Notes: a model not told the origin generated them from the letters alone. Positions 11,571 to 22,852 are shown, counted from the first letter of the stretch. The stretch: DNA of 64,000 nucleotides from Costus lasius (GCA_027563935.2 CM050447.1:12926501-12990500), one strand, 5' to 3'. Made by a program: numbers and translations.

Positions 11571-13529
11571 TATCATGTCTTTTTTTTCTAGACATAACAC
11601 ATGTGTTATTTTATCATGGAAATATTAATCTCATTTGTTGATATATCATCTAGGTGTGACAATTATAGTGTTAGAATATGCTTGAAAATTATTTAGTTAT
11701 CTTACTTTGATTATGATGCATTTACTCACTAATAATACTTTGATAGGTGTTTGGGTGTATGAGATGAGAAGGTTGTCTTAGCCCCTTACTAATTCTACAA
11801 AACAAATGGTGGGTATTAAAGGTTTTAAAAACAATATTTAGTTTAATGCAACAACAATTGGAAAGAAGTGATAATCAAAATAATTATGCAACATGAAGGG
11901 AACAAAATATTGATCAGCTGGAATTGAGAAGTTTAAAAAGTTTACTCTTCCATCCATTTTATGGTGATCCAAATCCTATACTAGTAGATAAGTGGAATAG
12001 TGGATTATGCAAATAGGTACTTAACTGTCAAAATAGTCAAAAGGTTTTATTACCACCATACTATGGTGTTCACCCATGTTTTCACTATTGCATATTCCAT
12101 ATATTGTCTTAACTTTTGAAGTTCCACTTCATTTGATAATTCTTATTATTTAACATTTTAATTACATCAGCAAAAAAAACAAAAATTTTCTATTAGGACA
12201 CTAGGAGATTCTTAGGAATTGATGAAGCCCCATCATCAAAAACTAAAATTTAGATAATCAACTTAACAGTTAAAACTATTCAAAGTAGTGTTGCTATCTG
12301 TTCCACTGGTGTCAACATCATAATGATAAGAAGGGATACGATATATGATACCATTGAAAATTGATAAATTAAGTTGCCTATACCTTGTTGTGAATAGACT
12401 TGGGAATTTTATTGAACTCAAGAGGTAATCAAGGTCGATGTAGACTTCATAGGATAGAGACAATCAACATCATTTAGCAGAATAAAGACATAGTTTTGAC
12501 ATATCTAAAATTAAAAGAGGAGTAAAATAAGAGAGATACGCATAGAATAGCACAATTAGGTTTCCATGTGTTGGACTTTGGAATTTCTTGGTCCCTGTTT
12601 AGTTATAATTTTGGTCCATAAAAATATAACTCCCACAAAGTATTTACATTGAAAATAATTGATACATAGGACCCTCATATACAAAGGCAATTTGGAATCC
12701 TAGTACTATTCGAACTAATGTTACCATATGAGTGGCTTCCCATTTTGCACTTTTAATACTGTACTTTCCCAGATCACACATTCCAACACTTCCCTCAACT
12801 TGAGCATCTATGATGATCATATCCAACTTGGTACAAAGACACAGTAGTAGCTCTATATTGGTCAAGAGAAGCACTCTAGAAATAGGCAACAATAATGATG
12901 GCAACGTTTGCTGAGAAGCACTGTAGTCAATTGCACGCTGGTAATCGCAAACAAGGGACATATCAGACATAAGCAATGACTCCTTTGCAAGCACGAAGCA
13001 GAGGAGATAGGAGGTGCAGTCGGACAACAGCGATGAGAGGGAATACAGAAGGCAGCTCCATAGTGTACAGAAAGAACAACTCCTGCAAAAAAGCATACTC
13101 CTAGTCTTGGAGAAAGGACAAAGGAGATAGTAGAGAAACAAGAGTAGTGACATACGAGAGATAAGAGTGTTGCTAAGAAGAAAAGATGTAGAAAGAAAAT
13201 TAGAACCTTGCTATGTTGCTAGGTTAGAAGAAAAGAGGACAAAACAAGAAATAATGATGACATATAATTTACATTGATAATAGTAGATACATATGATCCC
13301 TATATATAGAGGCTTTATGTGGAATACTAATACTATTCTAATTAATATAATCTACTTATTTTGCTACTTTCCAATATCGCAATTCCCAGTACTATACTTT
13401 CCAACAACTAATAACAAAACTTTAGTTTTTAACCAATTGAATAGGCAAAGCAATAGACTAAGAGATGATTAATTATATATCATGAAATGGTTCAAGATGA
13501 AACGTCCTAGTAATAATGGCCAATTAGAC
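11571..13529. other. Intergenic repeat debris, no gene recognised
   Basis: An open stretch on the plus strand at about 11850-12000 reads FHPFYGDPNPILVDKW, vaguely like the start of a Ty3/gypsy gag, but it is too broken to be sure. On the minus strand 12644-13153 is a 169-codon open frame rich in Leu and Ser that I do not recognise. The plus-strand text there (CTTCCCTCAACTTGAGCATC...) resembles the spacer near copia LTRs, so I treat it as retroelement debris and not as a gene. Confidence 0.4.
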
Positions 13530-13760
13530 CTTGACAACTTTTTTAATTGGTAAACTGGCATGAAGGACTACTTTGACTGGTATTGGATCAACAACATTCC
13601 ACAATTTCGTTTTGACAAAAGAAATTTTTTTGGTCGAACAACAAATTGAGTAAAAGCTAATTTAGAGCATTTAGAACTACCTCGTGTCGACACCATGCTT
13701 AAATGGACCTTTATCATGACGAGAAATAAGTTACTAAATATTTTAAGTACCAAAATACAT
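13530..13760 (+). mobile_element. Ty3/gypsy gag remnant
   Basis: The plus strand reads FFNW-TGMKDYFDWYWINNI with one stop, then RFDKRNFFGRTTN and, after another stop, VKANLEHLELPR. This follows the plant Ty3/gypsy gag core W..gM..YFdWY.m...R..fak..L.g.A..wW..le. It is short, has at least two in-frame stops and no neighbouring LTR or pol, so it is a dead fragment. Confidence 0.6.
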
Positions 13761-14049
13761 ACGAAAAATATGGACAGTTGTAGGTAAGCGTTACAATTAT
13801 TCAAATCAGTTAAAAGAATTATAAATTTGTTTAATTCCAAAAGGAACCTAGGCTAACACTTGTTCTAAATGCTATAGCTAACATACTGAAAGCAACTTGA
13901 GAAAATGCAAACATACTGAAAGTTGCACCTGAGAATAAAAAACTAGAGTAAGAAAAAGATCTAGCCAATCAACAAAAGCTGCACTAGAGAAAATCCACTA
14001 TATCTAACACACTGAAAGCATATATAGATTACATAGTAGTAGTCTGAAA

Positions 14050-15553
14050 CTATGCTAAAGTACCCCCAATAACAGCATTAACTGGCAAACAAACACCTGG
14101 TAGATATTCAGTTCGGACTTGAGCAGCATGGAGATTCATCCAACTTTTCACTGCATATCACAAACATGATCACAAGAATGTCCATCCAAATAAACAGTAA
14201 AGTTTTTCTTTGCAACAGAGAAAGGAAGGCAAGGCATAAAAAGCTCGTATACCTGCCTGACTTGAAATTGAGCGTACCTCGGATGACCCTAAGTCACTGT
14301 CAATTTAAAAATCTAGTTAGGAATCTAATCAGGAAACTACGGAACTAAAAAGGATAATATATTGTATGTGCTTTTCAAATCGGATTAATGAAAAAATGAG
14401 CAATATATTTGCAGCATGTATTCAACAGCTTTAAACTAGGCCACAAGAGTCAAACACGATCTCTGGATCCAGGAAAGTTTGAGCACTAGAAACAAATTCC
14501 AATAAGAAAGTCTCTTATAATTAGTTGTAAGAAAATACCATATTATTTAGTGCTGAAGTATAGGAGAACGATTTCTTTGCCCAACATCACATGGGCATTT
14601 TAATCATGTTTCACCATTTATGTTGAAATACTAAACTGTAAACCTAGTTATGCTTGAAAATTGGAATTCAGCCACAGGCTTATTTGCAGCAAACATAGTT
14701 GTGTTTGTTTGCGGCCAATACAGATATGTGTATTCATAATAGTTAACAGAACAAATATTCCCTTCCGTAATACAAACATAATTCGGGAAACCTTCTCTTT
14801 TACCTCAGAAAATCATTTTATTGCGTTCCTGTAAAAAAAGGCAAATAGACATTTAATGAGTGCATTTTGATTTATCTTCTTACAGTCAAATTCATATTAG
14901 TTAAATCATTAGATCCGTAATTTCTGGTTGATAACTTTGAAGACCATGACATCTATCCTTAAATTCGTAATTTCCTGTCGTAGAACATTTTAGAATAGGT
15001 ATAGTAGGAAAACGTACGAAATACTTTGAACCAAGTAAATGCATTCATCGCTTAAAACCATGATACCTAAAAAAGACAATAAATCACGCAAGGCTGGCAA
15101 AATCATCCTGACTTGTAGATTCAATCAAATAAAAACTATCAAAGGTCAAAGCGCGCAGTAAAACCTAAACGAGAATGACTCTCACTAAGAGCACAGTAGA
15201 GACGAACTTTCATCCTTAGGGTTCTCAAAGCTCGTATTGGGAAATCTATTTCCATGCTTTTTCACTCAAATCCAACGCTAAAGTAAATTTTAGCATCGAT
15301 CCAGCATATCTAACTACAAAACCAGAATCTGCGGCATATAGGTTTCAGAATCAGCGAATGTGGCATCAATGACTCGTAGCAGTTTTTGAGCCAAGAAATC
15401 AACGAACAAGATTCGAATGGAACAGATCGACAATAGATAGATGTGTTCTCACTCGGATACAATCGCAGATCGGGAGGCTACAGGAAATCTTTTGAACGTA
15501 GAAGATAGGAGGAGAAGTCGCTTTCCTTCCCTTCTAAGAGATGCCATCGCCAT
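14050..15553 (-). CDS. Small three-exon gene, 81-aa protein, possibly mitochondrial
   Basis: Model: complement of 15453-15553, 14253-14296 and 14050-14150 (101, 44 and 101 nt; 82 codons with stop). The first donor is GA|GTGAGA and its acceptor TTGACAG. The second donor is GCAG|GTATAC and its acceptor ATATGCAG. All phases fit. The product starts MAMASLRREGKRLLLLSSTF and continues KRFPVASRSAIVS. Its first 33 residues hold many Arg/Lys/Ser and one acidic residue, the look of a mitochondrial presequence. The rest includes RSISSQAVKSWMNLHAAQVR and ends NAVIGGTLA. I do not recognise the family. The ATG at 15553 has G at +4. Introns are 1156 and 102 nt. The case rests on concordant splice phase, so it could still be a lncRNA or a gene relic. 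13761-14049 shows nothing. Confidence 0.5.
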
Positions 15554-15680
15554 GTCGACTGCCCACGGGGCTCTTCGCAGAAAACCTCAACGGACGCAAG
15601 CTAGGCACAAGTTTGTTTTTCGGACTCAAGGCATTTCTATTTTCCTTTTAAGCATTTATAATTCTCATTTTCTCGGCTAA

Positions 15681-16085
15681 ACCTGTTTGGCTCCACTGTT
15701 AATAGTTTATAACTGTGCTAAACTGCGTTGTGCTGCACTGTTAAAACTTATAAGATATTTGGTTAATAACATTTTAACTGCTGTCAAAATTTAAAATAAT
15801 AAATAAATATTTTTAAAAATTATTTAAAATAACAATATATTTTATTTTCCTTTAGTGTTAAAATTTTAAATTATTTAAAATAATAATGCCTAAAATTTTA
15901 AATAAAATTATAGAAATTACTCTTTTGGAGAAGCAGAAGCTATAAAAGTATCAAATTGTAGCTTTTACAACTTCTGCTTTCTTGCTGTTTTTTTCTGCTT
16001 TTACTTTTAATTACCAAACAGTTTTCTAACTGCTTTCTACTTAAAAGCTGATTAAAATCAGCTTCGAAGCGGGGCCAAAGAGGCC
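15681..16085. mobile_element. Tourist-like MITE 1 (405 bp)
   Basis: It starts ACCTGTTTGGCTCCACTGTT and ends GAAGCGGGGCCAAAGAGGCC, so the termini are inverted copies. It is flanked by TAA on both sides (15678-15680, 16086-16088), the TWA duplication of PIF/Harbinger (Tourist) elements. The interior is AT-rich with no coding capacity. It is homologous along its full length to the next element, 51 bases away, and lies just upstream of the small gene on the minus strand. Confidence 0.85.
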
Positions 16086-16136
16086 TAATATATGGCAAAG
16101 CCGCCAAGACGAAGGGGTAAATGGCTAACAGGTTAA

Positions 16137-16594
16137 GGGTCTGTTTGGCTCCACTATTAATAATTTTATAACTGTGTTAAACTGTATTTGTACTGGACTG
16201 TGCTGCACTATTAAAATTTATAAGATGTTTGGTTAATAACTTTCTAACTGCTATCAAAATTTAAAATAATAAATAAATATATTATTTTAAATTATTTAAA
16301 ATAATAAATAATATATTATTTTAAATTATTTAAAAATAATATTTTATTTTATTTTCTTTTAATATAAAAATTTTAAATTATTTAAAATAATAATACCTAA
16401 AATTTTAAATAAAATTATGTAAATTATTTTTTTAGAGAAGCAGAAGCTGTAAAAGCATCAAATTATAGCTTTCATAACTTCTGCTTTTTGTTGTTTTTTT
16501 CTGTTTTTACTTTTCATTATCAAACAGTTTTTCTAGCTGCTTTCTGCTTAAAAGCTGATTAAAAATCAACTTCAAAGCGGGGCCAAACAGGCCC
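16137..16594. mobile_element. Tourist-like MITE 2 (458 bp)
   Basis: The ends are GGGTCTGTTTGGCTCCACTA and AGCGGGGCCAAACAGGCCC, flanked by TAA (16134-16136 and 16595-16597). It is the same family and orientation as the element at 15681. It is longer mainly through a duplicated AAATTATTTAAAATAATAAAT-type block in the centre. Each copy has its own target duplication, so these are two insertions and not one duplicated segment. Confidence 0.87.
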
Positions 16595-16953
16595 TAAATA
16601 CGATCGCATGAGATTATTGATTCCTGATACCTCAAAATAAATCAATTTAATTTTAGATTAACATTTATTTTTTGGTTTTGTAATTTGATCTTGCAAATTA
16701 GCACATCGGTGTTATAATGCTAATGCGCCAAGAGAGCCTAAAACACTTCACATTATCTCACATATCAACTTCAATTTTACATACTAACATAAAAGTTTAT
16801 ATGTAACATATCACTCGACTGTTACGGTCAAATGCCGTGAGCCCTCTTCATCGAAACCGCTTAACGAGTCTCTTCTCATCACTAACCGAGTCGGATCTTT
16901 TAAACTTAGAGAACCGGGCCTACTTCTCAATCGTAATTTAGCGAGTTAGGTAG

Positions 16954-17057
16954 TTTTCTAATCAGCTATCTTTTCAGTAATTTTCTAATGAGCAGGTGCT
17001 ACTTTATATTTTTCTAATAAGCTATCTTTTCAGTAATTTTCTAATGAGCAGGTGCTA
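16954..17057. repeat. Tandem duplication, 56-bp period
   Basis: TTTCTAAT(C/A)AGCTATCTTT and the bases behind it, ending GAGCAGGTGCTA, occur twice in direct order with one or two differences. The surrounding stretch 16598-17430 shows no gene. Confidence 0.8.
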
Positions 17058-17431
17058 AAAAGCAGAATAAGGAAAAAAAACTCAAGCGGGTGGCCTGTAC
17101 CCATTTTAACCTTAGATTTAGCCTTAGGATTCGTACACACACAAATCCCAAAGCAGCTTTCAGGTTTTTAATGGTTAGATCGGACGCTTAGGATTTTTAT
17201 TCTAAATCAGCCTTAAACTAAGCTAAAATCCTCCAAAAGGAAATTGGCTATTGCCACGTGGACGACGCTGGATAGTACGGCAAGTGGGAGTTGCTGGCGG
17301 CCGGCGCCGTCATCGTCCGGATCAAGCCGGTGAACTCCTTCAGCGCTTGGGGGACTGGGGGGCATGTTTTCTAAGCGGACGGGGTTGCGTAATTCCATCC
17401 GAACGGATGGAAACGGGCATGCAACACGTGG

Positions 17432-17704
17432 CTAAATGGCAATCAAACAGTTCCCTGGCGCCAGTTTTGCCGCACTGGCACTAGACTTCTCTGAACTCTC
17501 TTTCGACGCAGCTGTCGTTTGGAGAAAGCCAAACTTCTTCCCGTCGTTGTGGCTCCGGCTGGCCATCAAGTCCCAGAGCCGCCACCACATGGACGATCCG
17601 ATAGAAGCGCTCTTCTTACAACCGTCTAGTGACCACACGCAGTACTCCCCCGCCGCCTCCGGCACGGATGACGAGCTCCTTGGCGGCACTTCCACCTCGA
17701 GCAA
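17432..17704 (-). pseudogene. DUF1645 gene fragment
   Basis: The minus-strand frame reads AAGEYCVWSLDGCKKSASIG, SSMWWRLWDLMASRSHNDGK and then KFGFL. This matches the conserved core of plant DUF1645 proteins (YCVW...KKS.STGSS.RWR..DL..RS.SDGK..F.FL), a plant family of unclear function reported in stress responses. Normal members are 200-300 residues with a conserved N-terminal block. That block is missing here, and the next upstream sequence belongs to another gene fragment. Core residues have drifted (RWR to WWR). I read it as a captured or decayed fragment. Confidence 0.6.
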
Positions 17705-17825
17705 AAATCGCTGCAGCGGGATCTGCTATGAAGCATTCGAGTTAAGCGAGGAAAAGGGGGAGGGAAACAGAGGCGAGGGTGGCAGGGGAAGATTTGATGG
17801 CGCGCTCGAGGCTACGACGGTGAGG

Positions 17826-18100
17826 AAAAGGGGGAGGGAGACGGAGGCGAGGGTGGCAGGGGAGGATCCGGCAGTGCGCTCAAGGAGGCTGAGCAGGCTG
17901 AGCTCCTTCGCCTTGGAGAGGAAGCCGAGGCGCTCAATGGAGGAGAGCTTGAAGCCGAGCTCCTCCGCCTTGCAGAGCAGCCCTGATTTTTTGACACCGA
18001 ACAACACCTTCCGCTTCTTCAGCTTCTTGAAGATGTTGACGGACATGTCCTCTGGCACGATGCGCGAAGAAGGCGGCAGATCTACCTGCCTTGGCTCCTT
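17826..18100 (-). pseudogene. RIQ/DUF1118-like gene fragment
   Basis: The minus strand reads FKKLKKRKVLFGVKKSGLLC, then KAEELGFKLSSIERLGFLSK and AKELSLLSLLE. Plant DUF1118 proteins (RIQ1/RIQ2, thylakoid proteins affecting grana stacking and non-photochemical quenching) have exactly this LSKAE.LG..LSSIE.LGLLSKAEELG signature. The transmembrane part that should follow is missing. The frame runs into a low-complexity stretch instead. There the plus strand shows a roughly 72-bp tandem duplication starting GAGGAAAAGGGGGAGGGA (from about 17748 and 17820). It is incomplete and disrupted, so not functional. Confidence 0.5.
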
Positions 18101-18228
18101 CCTCTATGCCACTAGCCGACGTGCTGCTGTAACTCTCTAGATGCGACTGAGGGTTCGCCCTTCTCTTCCCCTTGCGCCTATCCACCACCACCGACTGCAA
18201 CGAGATCGGGCCATGGGAGGCGTGCGCC

Positions 18229-18441
18229 AGAGGCGGATCCAGGACTGAGGGTATGTATAGAATACAATTATATAAAAATATAAGTACAATATCAATTATA
18301 TGTATTAGTTTTTATCTTACATTACATGCAAATAGAATGGAGGGGCAGAGGGAGATTATATATTGGTAAATATTTATTTTAATTATATATGTATATATAT
18401 AAAGAACGTCTATTGGGCTAGCCCTACATGGCTCCGCCCCT
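18229..18441. mobile_element. Probable small MITE (213 bp)
   Basis: The left end AGAGGCGGATCCAGG and the right end, read on the other strand, TAGGGGCGGAGCCATG are similar, as in the common plant MITEs that begin GGGGCGGAGCC. The inside is AT-rich, in contrast to GC-rich flanks. I cannot see a clear target duplication, so the family and exact edges stay open. Confidence 0.4.
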
Positions 18442-18639
18442 ACGTGGTGCACCCAGTCAGCGGCGTCGGTGATGGGCTGTCGTCGAATGAAATTAAGAGT
18501 CAGTGGCGTCGGCGAGGGGCTGGCTAGAGGGAAGAGCGAGCGAGAAAGATTTCTAGTTCGCGTTCACCGAGCCGTTTGATTTATAAAATGCCACTTGTCA
18601 CGCGTTCAGGCCTCACCATTTGGATGAAATTAAGCGGCC

Positions 18640-20004
18640 CCGTCCGCTTAAAAAACGCACCCGGACTGGGAGCTCATCTCCCTGCACGCGGATCGGATCC
18701 GCATCAGGAGCTCCGAATTCGCGCTTGGCTGCGATATGTAACTCGTTAATCACGTGGCTCTTAGAATTCTAGAGGTGAGAGATGATTAAGTTGACGTGGT
18801 TGGACTTTAGGGAGGTGGTGATGTAGGTGGCGAGGGCTTCCATAGAAGAAGCACACTGCCGGCTCAAAGCTCCGACGATCAGGTACTGTTTCCATGGGTG
18901 ACGGAAGCCGAACCGGCCGTGGCTGGCTCCCACCTTGCGAAATTTGCCTGCAGGACAGCAGGAGTAAACAACTATTTGATGCTTCTAATTTATTTTTTTA
19001 ATTTAATTCAAAATAAATAGAAGTAAAACAACGTTGAAAATTAATTTAGTTCAAAATGTGATAGGCTGGCTGGCTCACCGGGGCATCCTCAGCGGGCTTC
19101 GCGTTGAGGACGCTCTTGTACAGCTGCACGAAGGGCCTCCCCTCCAAGCCCTCACTTGCTCCTCCCTCCCCAAAGTATTCCACTCCCAATCCTGGATTCA
19201 TTCCATGCCTGCACCAATTAATTGCATATTACGTATCTGGAACAATGAAGTGTACCTTGAAGGAAGCTAACAAGCTTTTCAAAGTTTCCAGCCACGATCT
19301 CGTGGAGATCGTCTCCGGCCCAAACAGGGAACACAAAGGCGGTGGTGCAAAGGCAAGTAGCCGCCCCAATGGCAATGGTGGAAAGGCGCTCGTGAGCCAG
19401 CTGCAGCAGCTGATCCACTCGGTAGCTCGACACCGCCACCAAACTAAACGTCAGTATGAATATCGTCACCCCGTAGTCATACCTCAACTTCACCTCTTGC
19501 GGAAACCGAGAAAACGTCGCCGCCGCAGCTGCATGCAGTTAATTAGCAGATCATTCGTGGGTACGTAGCTACATTGAATGCTCTTGGCGATATGATCATA
19601 CCGAGTAGGAAAACGAAGAAGCTGAGAAGTATCGGCTCTCCGGTGCTACTCTCACCGCAGTGGACCGCCACCTGATGAGCCGCCAAGCCCAGCGCACCCG
19701 CCACCAGCGTGGCGAACGCTCTGTTGAGGCCTTTGCTTAGAGTCCCACCTGCGGGTTAATTAGTTACAGGCGAGAAGTAATCTTCGAAGACTTAATCGGC
19801 GCGCGCGCACGTACCGACGGTGTACCCCGTGACGACGACGACGGTGAGCACTGCCCACATGGCGGAGGCGCCAAAGCCAGCGAACAGGGGGGCGACGTAG
19901 TAGAGGGCGGAGACGAGGGTGAGCGCGAGGCCCGCCTTGAAGGAGTGAACCATCCTTCCCGGATCATCCGCCGCCGTCTTCCTAACCCGCTTAGCGAATT
20001 CCAT
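18640..20004 (-). pseudogene. Aluminium-activated malate transporter (ALMT) pseudogene
   Basis: Five exons are readable on the minus strand: 19815-20004, 19602-19748, 19256-19528, 19079-19208 and about 18640-18957. Exons 1-3 join in phase and give typical ALMT text: [20 protein letters not shown], the [16 protein letters not shown] helix, GTLSKGLNR, and YDYGVTIFILTFSLVAVSSY with FPVWAGDDLHEIVAGNFEKL. ALMTs are anion channels of plasma membrane or tonoplast. Damage starts at exon 4. The spliced frame reads GMEW-type text into a TGA, and the correct ...EYFGEGG... frame is shifted by one base. Exon 5 has a one-base loss between ANFARWEPA and HGRFGFRHPWKQYL, and later blocks (MRIRSACREMSSQSG) are in other frames. 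The C-terminal half is absent; functional ALMTs have about 450-560 residues. Confidence 0.85.
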
Positions 20005-20894
20005 CCCACTTCGATCGTTTCCAAACTACTAAAGTACTACTAATACTAAAATATGAGATACCAAAAATTTTAATATTATCGATACCATTTGCTCACTCAG
20101 TGGCGTTTGTTGAATCAACATTGATTGATTCATCGAGGGAATTGAATCTACGTGGTTGGTAGATGCAATTGGTCACCTAGCGGGGGACAAGTGCTTTTGC
20201 TGTCTGACAAAATTCAAGTATTTTTGAAATGAATTCTCTGCCTTTAATTTCATCTCACTGAAGAGCCATGCGATATATTCCTCGTAGACAATAGAATCAG
20301 ATTATAGCTCATCTGCAATGCTTGTTTTAACTTATTTCTCGTACTTTAAACAGAAGAAATGGAGAACGATTTATCTATCAAAGGATCGATCTGCTGTTGC
20401 CAGCAATGAGCAAAGCAAGAGCAAGGAATGGCGAACGGGGAGGAGAGGAATAGTCAGATGAACGGAAATAGGAAAAGAAATGGTCGTGAGGTAACGTTTC
20501 TATCCAATTTGAGCGAAAATAAAATTATAATTTTATCCCGTTTAATTTTTGGAGTTAATGTATGGCTCAATCTTTATAAATACATCTAATTTTACTCCAA
20601 TAAAGCTATTGAATCGTGTAATGTTGTTATGACTACAATATATCACCAAATAAATTAATTATTATGTTGGAGATTCATTATTTAAACCACAAACTAAGTC
20701 ATAAAAAATAATATACAAATAGCAATAATTAAAAAATAAATGATGCATATTTATCTAATAATAATAATAACAACAATAATAATATCTATTCCATCATCGT
20801 AATATAGAAGCTAAGTTAGTAGTTAATCAATTTCCCTTGCTAATTGTACTATTGTTATGGCATATCATCGTTTTGTAAACAAAAATACACATGG
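20005..20894. other. Intergenic, no gene seen
   Basis: AT-rich sequence with a short AAT/AAC microsatellite at about 20757-20782. The last five bases (CATGG, 20890-20894) are the left target duplication of the solo LTR. Confidence 0.6.
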
Positions 20895-22391
20895 TGTCAC
20901 GCCCCGGTCGGAACGGTCCAAAAATAACGCTTATCCGTTGTCTCAGAGCCGTCCGGCGGAACACCGGAACGTGATCGCGCTAGGGTTTCCGAACCAAATT
21001 TCGTCCCCAATTTCAAAACCCTAGTTCCCGCTCACCTTTTTTCCCCCAAATTACAATTCACTCAAGGAAAGGATTGGAAAACCCTAACCCTAATTCCCAA
21101 ATCAGGAAATCAAAATACCTCCTCTTCTAATTTTGACCGCAAGTCAAAATTACTATCAATTTAATCGAATTTCACTGTTCCAACTCGGCAACCGAATCGT
21201 TCGTGCTAACGTCAGCCGACGATTAAATCCTTCGCCGCGAACTCGTTCTCCAGATGACGTCACGATGACGTCGGCACGCGAAATCGATTTCGATTTCGAA
21301 TTCGCGCCGCCAATTTTGACTTCTTCCTCGCTGACGTCTGCTTGCGTCAGCCGCGCTTCGTCGTCTTCGTCCTCGCGAACGCTGCGTTCGCGTTCGTTTT
21401 CTGCCGAGCGTCGCCGCGATCTCGCCGCCTATCCGGAGAAGACTGGCGCCAACTGGCAGGCCGCCTGCCTTCTCGTCTAGCCCGTCGCCGGCCGCCTGCC
21501 AACCGACGGTCGCCGAAGTCGTCGGAAACAGGGGAGATCACCGTAACCGAGATCTCGCCGGAAGATACGGAACCACGTCGGAGAAGAAGCACGGGGAGAA
21601 GGGAAAAGCTTCACTCTATTTCTTCGTAAATCAGAGTTACAAAAACCCTCCTCTCTCTTCTCTCTCGTCCTCACGTTGCTCCCTCTGTTTCCAGTTTCCG
21701 CTCGCCGGATTCTCTCGCCTCGACGCTCGTCGTCGCCGGCTCGTTCAATCTCACCGTTGGTAAAGGGCTCTCGCCCTGGAGGGGCGTCCTCCCCGACCCG
21801 CCGGGAGAGCCGCTGTGCGTCGCGCGCTCCCCTTTGTGGTGTCGCCTCTGCGCACACCCCGATCGCTGCCGCCTCGACGCTTCCTTTATAGAGGAAGCTG
21901 CCTCTGTCCGAGTCTTCCGCGATGCTCTGCTCCGCACGCGTCCGGAAGATCCGAAGCCGTCTCGCCTTTACTTCGTCTGGCGCCTGGCGTCGTCGCCCCA
22001 GCTCAGTCGCCGCCCTCGTTACCAGCTTCAGCGTCCGAATCTTTCGCCGATTTCGCCGTCGTCTGCGTCATCCGAAGCTTTGCCTCTTCTGCCGTCCGAG
22101 TCTTCCTCCGAAGACTCCGTCCGGGCGCCGAGATCCCCGCATCGACGGCGTCTCCTCTGGTTCGTCTGGCGAGTCCGCGTCGTCTGCTGACGACGAAGCT
22201 CGCGCTCGTCCGTTTCCGCCGCGTGCGTTCGCCGCGTCGAACTCGTCGCATCGTGCGAAGAGGGTGCCGCCGCACCTCCTTTTCCGGGTCAACATTGATT
22301 GTTGACCGGGTTTTCCTTCTCAACAGTGGGCTTCTCCATGTAATGAGCCTGGGCTTGGGTTGGGCCGAACCGGCCTGACCCAGGCCTGACA
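20895..22391 (-). mobile_element. Complete solo LTR, 1.5 kb, Ty3/gypsy type
   Basis: It starts TGTCACGCCCCGG and ends CAGGCCTGACA, so it has TG...CA ends. The 5-bp direct repeat CATGG (20890-20894, 22392-22396) borders it exactly. No gag or pol is attached, so it is a solo LTR left by recombination between two LTRs. The minus-strand reading ends GGGGCGTGACA, the usual right end of plant gypsy LTRs. A TATAAAG box lies near 21885 on that strand, before a GC-rich leader, which suggests minus orientation. The body is extremely CpG-rich, which creates long chance open frames on both strands. It ends 540 bp before an NHL gene. Confidence 0.88.
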
Positions 22392-22705
22392 CATGGTATA
22401 ACAAAGGCCATGGGCCATACATTGGGCTCACAGAAAGCTCTACTCTTATGGTCTAGCAATCTGGCCCAAGCGAGGCCGGGCCTGGCCGATAACCCTTTAA
22501 AATGTGAAACCGCGAAATAATAATAGTTTTTTCTTCTCCCAAAGTGCAAAACTGGCCGCGCAACGGTGCACCCAACCGGCCGACCGTCCCGACTGGAGAA
22601 ATTTTATAGGAATTCATAGATGTTTATTTTTTTTAAGAAGCCGCCGCTATTTGCCGTTAATCTGCGCACTACGTGCCCCAATCCGACGGCACGTTGGGAC
22701 GTTCA

Positions 22706-22772
22706 CGTTAACGTTAAAATTAAAATTAAAATTAAAATTAAAATTAGTATTAATATTAATATTAGTATTAAA
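22706..22772. repeat. AT-rich microsatellite in the NHL promoter region
   Basis: Repeated AAAATT hexamers pass into AATATT/AGTATT units. It lies about 160 bp upstream of the NHL start codon. Confidence 0.8.
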
Positions 22773-22852
22773 GTCTTTTTCCTAAACTTTGATATCTGTA
22801 TTAATACTAATCAATGGCAAACAGCGGTGGAAAATTTTAGGAATCCTTTGAT

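Noticed and set aside
12644..13153. 169-codon minus-strand frame as a gene
   Set aside because: It is hydrophobic low-complexity text with no motif, and the other strand resembles copia-flanking sequence; kept only as a note.
17436..18140. 234-codon open frame on the plus strand
   Set aside because: It is the opposite-strand shadow of the DUF1645 and RIQ-like fragments and a GC-rich tandem repeat; the minus-strand frames match known families, this one matches none.
21133..22431. Several overlapping open frames up to 187 codons on both strands
   Set aside because: They lie wholly in the solo LTR (20895-22391), whose CpG richness suppresses stop codons; they are Arg/Ser-rich and unlike any family.
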